NCBI GenBank assembly: GCA_000432515.1
Contig: HF995983.1
Location: 29,091 to 55,873 of the forward strand
Length of the DNA stretch: 26,783 bases
Origin: Bacteroides sp. CAG:545
GTDB lineage: Bacteria; Bacteroidota; Bacteroidia; Bacteroidales; UBA932
Reading direction: 5' to 3'
This document shows positions 9,305-17,157 of this stretch, piece after piece. A model generated the notes under the pieces. That model saw nothing but the letters and a program-made list of their open reading frames with translations. It was not told where the DNA came from and did no database searches. Each line of letters opens with the position of its first letter. The stretch's first letter is position 1. The position numbers and the translations under genes are program-made.

Positions 9305-10768
9305 ATGACACCGGAACAACAGAAAAAATTCCAGTACTGGCAGTGGCGGACCATTATCGGTACAATGATAGGATATTCTATCTTCTATCTCGTAAGGAAA
9401 AACTTCTCTTTCGCCATTCCGGGACTGACTGTTGAATATGGAATAACCAAAGCGACATTTGGAGCCATATTGGCTATAGCCAGTTTCATCTATGGCGTAT
9501 CCAAGCTTATCAATGGATTTTTGGCGGACAGACTGAACGGAAGGTGGCATCTGGTCACCGGTTTGTCAGTGAGCGCGTTCGTGAACCTGATTTTCGGAGC
9601 CGGCGCCATGATCTGCGCTTATCTGACTGGAGTCAGCAACGGGACCGTGTTCGTCAATGCCCTTGTGCTCCTTTTCGCGATTCTGTATGTAATAAACAAT
9701 GCTTTTCAGGGCTGCGGCTTTCCTCCGTGCAACCGACTCATAACTCACTGGGTTCCACCACAGGAACTCGCGACGAAGATGTCCATCTGGAACACCTCAC
9801 ACTCAGTCGGAGCCTTCATTGCAGCCGTCCTTTGCGGTTACATCATGGGCCACACCGGAACAGACATGAGCGCTGATCCGGAAATGCGTGCGAGAGTGAT
9901 AGAAAATACCAGGAACATCACTGAAGGAATGGATCCTGCTGCCGCTCAGGCTTATGTGGACAATGCGTTGCTGAATATCGGCGCATGGCATTGGGCCTTC
10001 TGGATTCCGGCATTCATCGCCATCCTGGGCGTCATATTCATTATCGTGACATTGAGAGACACGCCTAAGTCCGTAGGTCTTCCTGAACTTGAAGGCACCA
10101 CGACTGTTGAGGTGAAGAGCGAAGAGGAGAAGAAGGATTTCAGGCAGTTCATCATAAAGAAGGTGATTCTCAATCCTGTAATCTGGATTCTTTCACTGTC
10201 CGTGTTCTTCGTCTATGTGGTACGTCTTGCCGTTCTCGACTGGGGACCGTCATTCCTTCAGGAAAGCCGGGGCCTGTCTCCTGCATTGTCAGCGTGGACC
10301 GTGGCTATTTTCGAGGCGTTCGGCGTGGTCGGAATGATCGTGGCCGGCGTCGTGTCAGACAAACTGTTCCACGGAAGGGCACAGAGGACCTGCGTGCTGT
10401 GTATGGTCGGCGTGATATTGTTCTTGATATTGTTCTGTGTGCTTCCGCAGGATACCAATCCGGTGATATTGATGATGGTATTGGCCTGCATCGGCTTCTT
10501 CCTCTATGGACCGCAGGCGCTTATCGGCGTGATTGCATCCAACCAGGTTACCAGAAGGGGCGCTTCTTCTGCCAATGGCATCATCGGTTTCGTGGCTTAC
10601 TTGAGCCCGCTCGTCTCCGGTCTTGTTTTCGGCCACATCGCTGATACCAGCGGTTGGGAACTCGTGTTCAAGATAATGATTGTGGTGGCGTTCATCGGAT
10701 TGCTGACGCTCCTCACTCTCTGGAACAAGAAGACAGACGGCTACAGCACTCCAGAATCAGAAAACTAA
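9305..10768 (+). CDS. GlpT-like organophosphate:phosphate antiporter (MFS)
   Basis: This is a 487-residue inner-membrane transporter of the MFS organophosphate:phosphate antiporter family. The substrate-binding residues known from E. coli GlpT are all present: Arg31 in YLVRKNF (GlpT Arg45), His166 in WNTSHSVGAF (GlpT His165), and Arg307 in FVYVVRLAVLDWGPSFL (GlpT Arg269). The family stretch QGCGFPPCNRL is also there. Imported substrates of the family include glycerol-3-phosphate and hexose phosphates. The next gene, 11 bp downstream, encodes a glycerol-1-phosphate dehydrogenase, so a glycerol phosphate is the likeliest cargo; which enantiomer is unknown. The 47 bp before the start are A+T-rich, with a weak TTG (9270) and TAATTTAT (9291) arrangement that I do not call a promoter. 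Confidence 0.9.
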   Translation: MTPEQQKKFQYWQWRTIIGTMIGYSIFYLVRKNFSFAIPGLTVEYGITKATFGAILAIASFIYGVSKLINGFLADRLNGRWHLVTGLSVSAFVNLIFGAGAMICAYLTGVSNGTVFVNALVLLFAILYVINNAFQGCGFPPCNRLITHWVPPQELATKMSIWNTSHSVGAFIAAVLCGYIMGHTGTDMSADPEMRARVIENTRNITEGMDPAAAQAYVDNALLNIGAWHWAFWIPAFIAILGVIFIIVTLRDTPKSVGLPELEGTTTVEVKSEEEKKDFRQFIIKKVILNPVIWILSLSVFFVYVVRLAVLDWGPSFLQESRGLSPALSAWTVAIFEAFGVVGMIVAGVVSDKLFHGRAQRTCVLCMVGVILFLILFCVLPQDTNPVILMMVLACIGFFLYGPQALIGVIASNQVTRRGASSANGIIGFVAYLSPLVSGLVFGHIADTSGWELVFKIMIVVAFIGLLTLLTLWNKKTDGYSTPESEN

Positions 10769-10779
10769 TACATTAAATT

Positions 10780-12120
10780 ATGGATTATAGAAAACAGCTT
10801 GACGAAGCCTTGGCAATGGCTAATGACACCAAGGTGTTTGAGTTCGGAAATGACGTATTGGGGCTTGCTCCGAAGTTGTTCCGCGAGAATTTCGGGGATA
10901 AACCGGCGCTTGTGGTTGCTGACAAGAATACCTGGCGTGCAGCCGGAAAGGTAGTGACCGACTTCATCAAGGATGCAGGCATCAAATGCGACACTTATAT
11001 ATTTGAAGAAGATGAATTCCATGCTGAGTTCGAGTTTGTGGACAGGGTGGACAAGATTCTGGATGCTTCAGATGCCATTCCTGTAGCTGTTGGCTCCGGC
11101 GTGCTCAATGACTTGTGCAAACTTGCCGCTTTCCATCACGAAAGGCCATATATGGTAGTGGCTACGGCTGCTTCCGTCGATGGATTCGCTTCTTCAGGTG
11201 CGGTGGTGACCAAGGATGGTGCCAAGATCAATATCGAGACACATGCTCCTAAGGTTATCCTTGCGGACAATAAAGTGCTTGCTGCCGCTCCGAAGGAGAT
11301 GACTGCTGCCGGTTACGGTGACCTTGCGGCTAAAGTGACTTCAGGTGCTGAGTGGATGATTGCCGACATGTTCGGCACAGAGCCTATCATTCCTGTGGCG
11401 TGGAATCTGGTCAATGATTCGCTCAACTCTATTCTTGCTGAGAATGAGAGAATTGCGGCCGGTGATCCTGAGGCTGTAGGTGATTTGTTCGTGGGATTGA
11501 CATTGACAGGATTGGCCATGCAGATAGCGCATACAAGCCGTCCGGCTTCCTGCTCGGAACACCTTTACAGCCACTACCTGGATATGACTGAGTATCGCTA
11601 CAAGGGCAAATTCCAGTCACATGGATTCCAGTGCGCGATGGGTACCGTAATCATGAGCGCCTGCTTCGACGAGTTCCTCAAGATGGATCTTTCCAAGCTC
11701 GATGTGGATGCCTGCGTGGCGGCTTGGCCTACACTTGAGCAGGAGCAGAAGAGGGCATTGGACATCTTCAAGGACTTTCCTGTTCCGCAGTTGGGATATA
11801 CTGAAATCACCAAGAAATACAATGATGCCGAGACCGTAAGGAAACAGCTCCAGACAGTCAAGGATAACTGGTTCGACCTTAAGGAACGTATTCAGAATCA
11901 GGTATATACCTATGACAAGATGGTAGCTCTCATGAAGAGCGTAGGTGCTCCGGTCGGACCGGAAAGTATCGGCCTGACTCGTGCGCAGGTAAGAAAGATG
12001 ACGGATTTTGTCCAGCTTATGCGCTGGAGAATAAATCTCTTCGATTTGTGCAAACGTGCCCGTCTGTATGACGAGCTTATGGACAGAGTGTTCGTGAAAG
12101 GTGTCCTGAAGATGGACTAA
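10780..12120 (+). CDS. egsA: sn-Glycerol-1-phosphate dehydrogenase (EgsA/AraM family)
   Basis: Enzymes of this family interconvert dihydroxyacetone phosphate and sn-glycerol-1-phosphate with NAD(P)H and a divalent metal. The 446-residue protein has the nucleotide-binding segment AVGSGVLNDLCKLAA, the conserved TAASVDGFAS stretch, and three candidate metal ligands: Asp181 in GYGDLAAK, His261 in SEHLYSH and His281 in SHGFQCAMG. Archaea use the reaction to make ether lipids, and Bacillus EgsA makes heptaprenylglyceryl phosphate. In Bacteroidota the role is not established. Coupling to a GlpT-like importer argues for catabolism of imported glycerol-1-phosphate rather than lipid synthesis; that is my inference. 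Its TAA overlaps the stop codon of the converging fucosidase gene. Confidence 0.88.
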   Translation: MDYRKQLDEALAMANDTKVFEFGNDVLGLAPKLFRENFGDKPALVVADKNTWRAAGKVVTDFIKDAGIKCDTYIFEEDEFHAEFEFVDRVDKILDASDAIPVAVGSGVLNDLCKLAAFHHERPYMVVATAASVDGFASSGAVVTKDGAKINIETHAPKVILADNKVLAAAPKEMTAAGYGDLAAKVTSGAEWMIADMFGTEPIIPVAWNLVNDSLNSILAENERIAAGDPEAVGDLFVGLTLTGLAMQIAHTSRPASCSEHLYSHYLDMTEYRYKGKFQSHGFQCAMGTVIMSACFDEFLKMDLSKLDVDACVAAWPTLEQEQKRALDIFKDFPVPQLGYTEITKKYNDAETVRKQLQTVKDNWFDLKERIQNQVYTYDKMVALMKSVGAPVGPESIGLTRAQVRKMTDFVQLMRWRINLFDLCKRARLYDELMDRVFVKGVLKMD

Positions 12121-13658
12121 TTTCGCCTCTCACGATATACTCCTATTTCTGATATACCCACAGTGCTTCCGGATTTGTAGATTCCGTCAGGCGCTGTGGT
12201 TTTTCTATGCTCGAGCACATCTATCCTGACGGCGTCTGCGTAGTTTTCCTCAAACCTGATGATGCTCACTCTTCCGCTCTTGCTGATGCAGACGTCCTTG
12301 CGGGCCGGTGATGCTTCAGCTTCTGAGGCATCTGCATTGACAGTGACAAATTCTTTCCATTGTCCGTCTTTACGGAAGCTGATGCTGTACTTGCGGATTT
12401 CAGAACCCTTTTCTTCGGTGATTACCAGCATGTTGAGAGGAACTTCCTTGTCCAGGTAAGTCTCGAGCCACGGCTGGTCGGGTCCGAGTGCATTGGCCAC
12501 CCACGCGCTGCGGAAGTCGTCGTCATTCGCGAATTCGGAGATTTCCATATCGTAGCTCCAGCTGCTGTCGGATCTGCGGTGCTTGGCAATGTTGGAGGAT
12601 ATTATCGGGGCTGCGCATTCCGAGAATCTCTCGTCGCCTCCGGTATAGTCCGCACTAATGGCATTCGCCGCCTTCTTCGCCGCTCCAGGTTCCGCCTCGT
12701 TCCACGCTTTTCCTATCTGTTTCAATGCGTTAAGGGCATTGTCGTCTATCTGTCCGTCTCTGTTCGGGGCCACATTCAAGATGAAATTGCAATGTGCTTT
12801 TCCCATCGGGACAATGTTCCCGTTTACCAGGAAATCCGTGCTCTTGAGAGGGGCGGTCGGGAAAGACGTTTTCCAAAACCAGTTTTTCTGGAGAGGGTAG
12901 CAGGAAAGGGCAGGAAGCGCGTTGCTGGCCTTGTCGATTTTCTGCCCGGCGCCCTGTTCGTATGACTTAATGTCTGTGTAGAAGAGAGCATCTGACGGAT
13001 ATTTAGCCGCATTCAGGTCCATTACCAGGCAGTTCGGCTGGATGGATTTGATCAATGTATAGATTTCCTCAAAAGGTATTTCGTCATAAGATATTCTGCT
13101 CCACGGGGCGTCCCATCCGTCTATAATCAGCGCCGTAATCGGGCCGTAGCCTGTGAGAAGTTCGCGCAACTGGCTCTTTACCAGTTCTTTGTGTTCAGGC
13201 GTTATCCATCCCGGACGAAGATGGGCGTGCGTGTCGAGAATGGAATAGTAAAGCATCACGTCCAGTCCTTCAGCCCTAAAGGCGTCCACGAATTCCTTCA
13301 CGACATCTCTTTTCAGAGGGCTGCTCATGACTGAATAATCAGTCGTCCTGGTATTCCATATGCAGAAGCCGCTGTGGTGCTTGGTGGTAAGACATCCGTA
13401 TGTCATCCCTGCTGACTTCGCGGCTTTGGCCCAGCTGCGGCAGTTGAGTCTGCCCGGATTGAACAGTTCCGGTGAAGCGTCCGGATCCGGCCAGTCTTCA
13501 TTTACGAAAGTAGGCATGTTGAAATGGATGAACATACCGAAACGCAAATCCACGAATCTGCGCTGGAGTTCGTCTAAAGATTTGCCTGAAACCGGTGCAG
13601 AAACCGAAATAAATACACAGGTAAACAAGAAGATTGACGACAACAGGAATTTTTTCAT
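12117..13658 (-). CDS. GH29 alpha-L-fucosidase with C-terminal F5/8-type carbohydrate-binding domain
   Basis: This exported enzyme would release alpha-L-fucose from glycans. It starts at the ATG at 13658, which gives a clean signal peptide (MKKFLLSS and a hydrophobic core); an upstream ATG at 13700 would add 14 mostly basic residues. The mature part has GH29 hallmarks: RFGMFIHF near the N-terminus, LTTKHHSGFCIW with the paired histidines, and ALIIDGWDAPW, in which Asp180 (513-residue numbering) is the expected nucleophile. After about residue 340 comes a beta-sandwich with a WLETYLDKEV segment, typical of F5/8 type C (CBM32-like) domains. It is divergent from the SusC operon and may serve the same substrate. 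Linkage preference (1,2 or 1,3/1,4) cannot be assigned by eye. Confidence 0.92.
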   Translation of the reverse strand: MKKFLLSSIFLFTCVFISVSAPVSGKSLDELQRRFVDLRFGMFIHFNMPTFVNEDWPDPDASPELFNPGRLNCRSWAKAAKSAGMTYGCLTTKHHSGFCIWNTRTTDYSVMSSPLKRDVVKEFVDAFRAEGLDVMLYYSILDTHAHLRPGWITPEHKELVKSQLRELLTGYGPITALIIDGWDAPWSRISYDEIPFEEIYTLIKSIQPNCLVMDLNAAKYPSDALFYTDIKSYEQGAGQKIDKASNALPALSCYPLQKNWFWKTSFPTAPLKSTDFLVNGNIVPMGKAHCNFILNVAPNRDGQIDDNALNALKQIGKAWNEAEPGAAKKAANAISADYTGGDERFSECAAPIISSNIAKHRRSDSSWSYDMEISEFANDDDFRSAWVANALGPDQPWLETYLDKEVPLNMLVITEEKGSEIRKYSISFRKDGQWKEFVTVNADASEAEASPARKDVCISKSGRVSIIRFEENYADAVRIDVLEHRKTTAPDGIYKSGSTVGISEIGVYRERRN

Positions 13659-13718
13659 TTGGCCTGATTTTTTTTTGAATATTTTCATAAATATATGCAA
13701 TTTATTTACAAGTTGTAT

Positions 13719-13726
13719 TATATTTG
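13719..13726 (+). promoter_or_regulatory. Upstream candidate -7 box for the SusC operon
   Basis: TATATTTG is a perfect match to the Bacteroidota TAnnTTTG box in the A+T-rich gap between the fucosidase and SusC genes. It lacks a TTTG at the -33 distance. A transcript from here would carry a leader of about 205 nt before the SusC ATG. Confidence 0.4.
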
Positions 13727-13802
13727 GATAAATACATTATGAAAAGTAACTGATTGGGGGATGTGAGCGCCTGAAACTGAAAGTCGATTTATGACTGAAG
13801 TG

Positions 13803-13833
13803 TTTGGAAATAGCATATTTATACTTAAATTCG
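13803..13833 (+). promoter_or_regulatory. Proximal candidate promoter for the SusC operon
   Basis: TTTG at 13803-13806 is followed after exactly 19 bp by TAAATTCG at 13826-13833, one mismatch from TAnnTTTG. Spacing and order match the Bacteroidota primary-sigma promoter. Transcription would begin near 13840, almost exactly where the first leader hairpin starts. Confidence 0.5.
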
Positions 13834-13837
13834 CGGG

Positions 13838-13904
13838 ATTGCTTGATGGTAAATGCAATGGAGTTGTCCCCCTCGGACAGCTCCAATCTTGCAGCGGATG
13901 CAAG
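13838..13904 (+). promoter_or_regulatory. Structured 5' leader of the SusC operon: three consecutive hairpins
   Basis: Three stems lie between the proximal promoter and the SusC start at 13938. Stem 1 pairs ATTGC (13838-13842) with GCAAT (13855-13859) across a 12-nt loop. Stem 2 follows immediately: GGAGTTGTCC (13860-13869) pairs with GGACAGCTCC (13875-13884), 10 bp with one G-T wobble and a 5-nt loop. Stem 3 pairs CTTGCA (13888-13893) with TGCAAG (13899-13904) around GCGGA. No U tract follows, so these are not simple terminators. They could tune mRNA stability, translation or attenuation. I do not recognise a known riboswitch. No other function-bearing element is visible in the 13659-13937 gap. 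Confidence 0.5.
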
Positions 13905-13937
13905 CGGACAATTAACGAATCATCCGAAAACAATAAT

Positions 13938-16900
13938 ATGATACGAAACCTTGTTGCAACACTATTTGTTGCTGTCGGATTCGCAGTAGCGGTCCAGGCT
14001 CAGAACATCAAGGTATCCGGTACGATCTCAGATTCAGCCGGTGAACCTATTGTCGGAGCGTCAATTATGATCGAAGGTACGAAGGATGGTACATTCTCAG
14101 ATGTAGATGGAAACTACACGATGTCAGCCCCTTCCAATGCCGTTCTTCAAATTTCATCTATCGGTTTTCAGACGGCTGTTGTTCCGGTAGGCGGAAAAAC
14201 AACAATCAATGTCACTCTTAAGGAAGACTCCGAAGTTATCGACGGAACTATCGTCGTGGCTTTCGGTACCGCGAAGAAAGATGCCTATACGGGATCTGCC
14301 ACGGTAGTCAAGTCAGAGGACATCGCCAAATCGCAGCAGTCCAACGTGGCTCAGTCATTGGCAGGTAAGGTTGCAGGTGTGCAGCTGACCAACACTTCAG
14401 GTCAGCCGGGCTCCAGCCCTTCTATCCGTATCCGCGGATTCAGCTCACTCAATGCAGGAAACGATCCTCTCTGGATTGTGGACGGTATGCCTTATTCAGG
14501 CGACTTGAGCAACTTGAACCCGAGCGATATCGAGTCAATGACGGTCTTGAAGGATGCCGCATCCAATGCACTGTACGGTGCACGAGGAGCGAACGGAGTC
14601 GTCATGATCACCACCAAGAAAGCAAAGTCTCAGGACGCGGTTGTCAATGTCGATGCTAAATGGGGTGTAAACTCCCGTGCGGTAAGAGATTACGAGTACA
14701 TTACCGATCCTGCACAGTTCTATGAGACCCACTATAGAGCACTTTACAACTACTATGTGTCTGACGGCAACATGAGCGCATTCGCCGCACATGCCAAGGC
14801 CAACCAGATTGTAGCTGGCTCATCAAATGACGGCGGTCTCGGTTACCAGATATTCAATGTTCCTAAGGGACAGGAGTTCATCGGTATCAATGGAAAGGTA
14901 AACCCGAATGCGACCATCGGACGTCGTCTGGTCTATATGGGTGAGGAATACTACATTACTCCGGACAACTGGACTGACGCTGCATACCGTCATTCCCTCC
15001 GTCAGGAGTACAATGCGAGCATCTCCGGCTCCAATGACAAGATATCCGCTTATGCATCATTCGGTTATCTGAACAATCAGGGTATTGTCTATAACTCTGA
15101 CATGGAGCGTTATACCGCACGTCTGAAGATGGACTATCAGGCCAAGTCATGGCTCCGTTTCGGCGCCAACGCCACATATTCGAACTTCAAGTACAACAGT
15201 ATCAACGACAATGGAGAGAGCAACTCTTCAGGTAACGTCTTCGCATATACGACCACTGTAGGTCCTATCTATCCTCTTTATATCCGCGACGGAGAGGGCA
15301 ACATCCTCTATGACCAGAACGGAAATGTGAGATATGACTTCGGTGAAGGCTCAAATGCCGGAATGGAGCGTTCATTGTTCCCTAACAGTAACGCGCTTTC
15401 AGAGTCCAAACTGAACAAGAGCTATGTCGAGGGCAATGCCTTCAACGGTACAAGTTACGCTGAGGTGACTTTCCTGAAAGACTTCAAGTTCACTTTCAAT
15501 GCCGGTGTCTCTCTGGACGAATCTCGTACTACAGCTACCAAGAACCCTTGGTACGGACAGTTCGCCAGCCAGAAGGGTATCGTTTCAAAAGGCCACGTAA
15601 GGACATTCGACGTGAACCTCCAGCAGATTCTCAACTACACCAAGCAGCTCGACCGTCACAATATCAATGTCATGATCGGTCACGAGTCATACCAGTCCAA
15701 GTACTACGCTCTTTCTGCAACGAAGAGCAACATGCTGACTCAGGACAATGACGAGCTTGCAGGAGCCATCATTGACTCTCAGGGTGCAAACTCATCCAGA
15801 ACCGAGTATTTCAATGAGGGATATTTTGCCCGTGCGATGTATGACCTTGACAACAAATACTTTGCATCTGCTTCCTTCCGTCGTGATGCATCATCACGCT
15901 TCCATCCTAAGCACCGTTGGGGTAACTTCTGGTCAGTCGGCGGAGCCTGGGTGATGAACAGGGAGAACTTCATGAGCAATACCTATAACTGGGTGGACAT
16001 CCTGAAAGTGAAGGCTTCCATCGGTTCTCAGGGTAACGACAATATCGGAAACTTCCGTTACGTGGACACTTACTCCATCGAGAACTCCAACGGCAATGTA
16101 TCAACAGTGTTCAACGCCAAAGGTTCTGACAAGATCACCTGGGAGACCAACACCAACTTCAATGCCGGTGTGGAATTCGGTTTCTGGCAGGGCAAGCTCT
16201 CCGGAGGCGCCGAATACTTCTACAGAAAGACTACTGACATGCTTCTCGCATTCCCGGTTGCTCCTTCAATGGGTTACTCTTCATACTATGCCAATGTCGG
16301 TGACATGAGAAACAGCGGTGTGGAACTCGAATTGAACTACACTCCTGTCATGAACGACAACGTCCAGTGGAGCATCAACTTGAACCTCACTCATCTGAGG
16401 AACAAGATCACAATGCTTCCTGAGGAAAGAAAGAACAAGGAAGTTGAGGGTTATTCAGGATTCGTAAGCGGAAGCACATTCTTCGGTGAGGGCCTTCCGA
16501 TGTACACCTTCTATATGAAGAAGTACGCAGGTGTGTCCGAGACAGGAAAATCTACCTGGTATATGGATGAGACTCAGGCAGACGGCTCCGTAAAGCGCGT
16601 TCCTACAGAGGATTACACCAAGGCATCTGACTATATCTGCGGAAATCCTATTCCTGACCTTTATGGCGGTTTCGGAACAGACATCAGTTTCTACGGATTT
16701 GATTTCAGCGTGGCATTCAACTACCAGATAGGCGGTAAGGCTATGGATTCAGGATATGCTTCGGCAATGTATTCTCCGGCCAACAAATCTACGGGTATGA
16801 ACTGGCACAAAGATATTCTGAAAGCTTGGAGCAAGGACAACACCTCATCCAACATTCCTCGTCTCCAGTACGAAGACCAGAACCAGAACGCTTCATCAGA

Positions 16901-17144
16901 CAGATTCTTGACGAACTCAAGCTATCTCAATCTTCAGACAGTCAATTTCGGATACACCCTTCCTGCAAGGATTACAAGGAAGGCTTACATTGAGAAGCTC
17001 CGTTTCTATCTGTCATGCGAGAACCTGTGGTATTGGTCTGCAAGACGCGGATTCGATCCTAGATATTCTTATTCAGGAGCCACCACACAGGCCGGCTATT
17101 CTCCGGCAAGAACGATTTCCGGTGGCGTAAGTATTCAGTTCTAA
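13938..17144 (+). CDS. SusC/RagA-family TonB-dependent outer-membrane transporter
   Basis: This 1068-residue outer-membrane beta-barrel imports oligomers in partnership with a SusD-type lid and TonB energy. The start is the ATG at 13938, followed by a normal signal peptide ending at VQAQ; a longer frame from 13791 would put 49 polar residues encoded by the hairpin leader in front of it. Next come a carboxypeptidase-regulatory-like beta-sandwich (about residues 24-100, with GEPIVGASIMIEGT and DGNYTM), a TonB-box-like strand at 104-110, a plug domain with SIRIRGFSSLNAGNDPLWIVDG and GARGANGVVMITTKK, and the barrel to a C-terminal aromatic residue. SusD starts 13 bp later. The downstream protease suggests a peptide or glycopeptide substrate, as for RagA of Porphyromonas gingivalis, rather than a plain polysaccharide. 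Confidence 0.96.
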   Translation: MIRNLVATLFVAVGFAVAVQAQNIKVSGTISDSAGEPIVGASIMIEGTKDGTFSDVDGNYTMSAPSNAVLQISSIGFQTAVVPVGGKTTINVTLKEDSEVIDGTIVVAFGTAKKDAYTGSATVVKSEDIAKSQQSNVAQSLAGKVAGVQLTNTSGQPGSSPSIRIRGFSSLNAGNDPLWIVDGMPYSGDLSNLNPSDIESMTVLKDAASNALYGARGANGVVMITTKKAKSQDAVVNVDAKWGVNSRAVRDYEYITDPAQFYETHYRALYNYYVSDGNMSAFAAHAKANQIVAGSSNDGGLGYQIFNVPKGQEFIGINGKVNPNATIGRRLVYMGEEYYITPDNWTDAAYRHSLRQEYNASISGSNDKISAYASFGYLNNQGIVYNSDMERYTARLKMDYQAKSWLRFGANATYSNFKYNSINDNGESNSSGNVFAYTTTVGPIYPLYIRDGEGNILYDQNGNVRYDFGEGSNAGMERSLFPNSNALSESKLNKSYVEGNAFNGTSYAEVTFLKDFKFTFNAGVSLDESRTTATKNPWYGQFASQKGIVSKGHVRTFDVNLQQILNYTKQLDRHNINVMIGHESYQSKYYALSATKSNMLTQDNDELAGAIIDSQGANSSRTEYFNEGYFARAMYDLDNKYFASASFRRDASSRFHPKHRWGNFWSVGGAWVMNRENFMSNTYNWVDILKVKASIGSQGNDNIGNFRYVDTYSIENSNGNVSTVFNAKGSDKITWETNTNFNAGVEFGFWQGKLSGGAEYFYRKTTDMLLAFPVAPSMGYSSYYANVGDMRNSGVELELNYTPVMNDNVQWSINLNLTHLRNKITMLPEERKNKEVEGYSGFVSGSTFFGEGLPMYTFYMKKYAGVSETGKSTWYMDETQADGSVKRVPTEDYTKASDYICGNPIPDLYGGFGTDISFYGFDFSVAFNYQIGGKAMDSGYASAMYSPANKSTGMNWHKDILKAWSKDNTSSNIPRLQYEDQNQNASSDRFLTNSSYLNLQTVNFGYTLPARITRKAYIEKLRFYLSCENLWYWSARRGFDPRYSYSGATTQAGYSPARTISGGVSIQF

Positions 17145-17157
17145 AAGCTATTGTGGT

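Noticed and set aside
12360..12965. 201-codon open frame antisense to the fucosidase
   Set aside because: No recognisable domain, lies wholly within GH29 coding sequence, and has no promoter-like element I can see.
13688..13695. Minus-strand -7 box (TATATTTA) for the fucosidase
   Set aside because: The last base mismatches and the nearest TTG is only about 13 bp away, too close for the known spacing.
13860..13884. Strong leader hairpin as an intrinsic terminator
   Set aside because: No T run follows the stem, so a simple intrinsic terminator is unlikely; kept only as a structured leader.
13791..13937. In-frame N-terminal extension of SusC
   Set aside because: It would put 49 polar residues before a good signal peptide and is encoded by the hairpin-forming leader.
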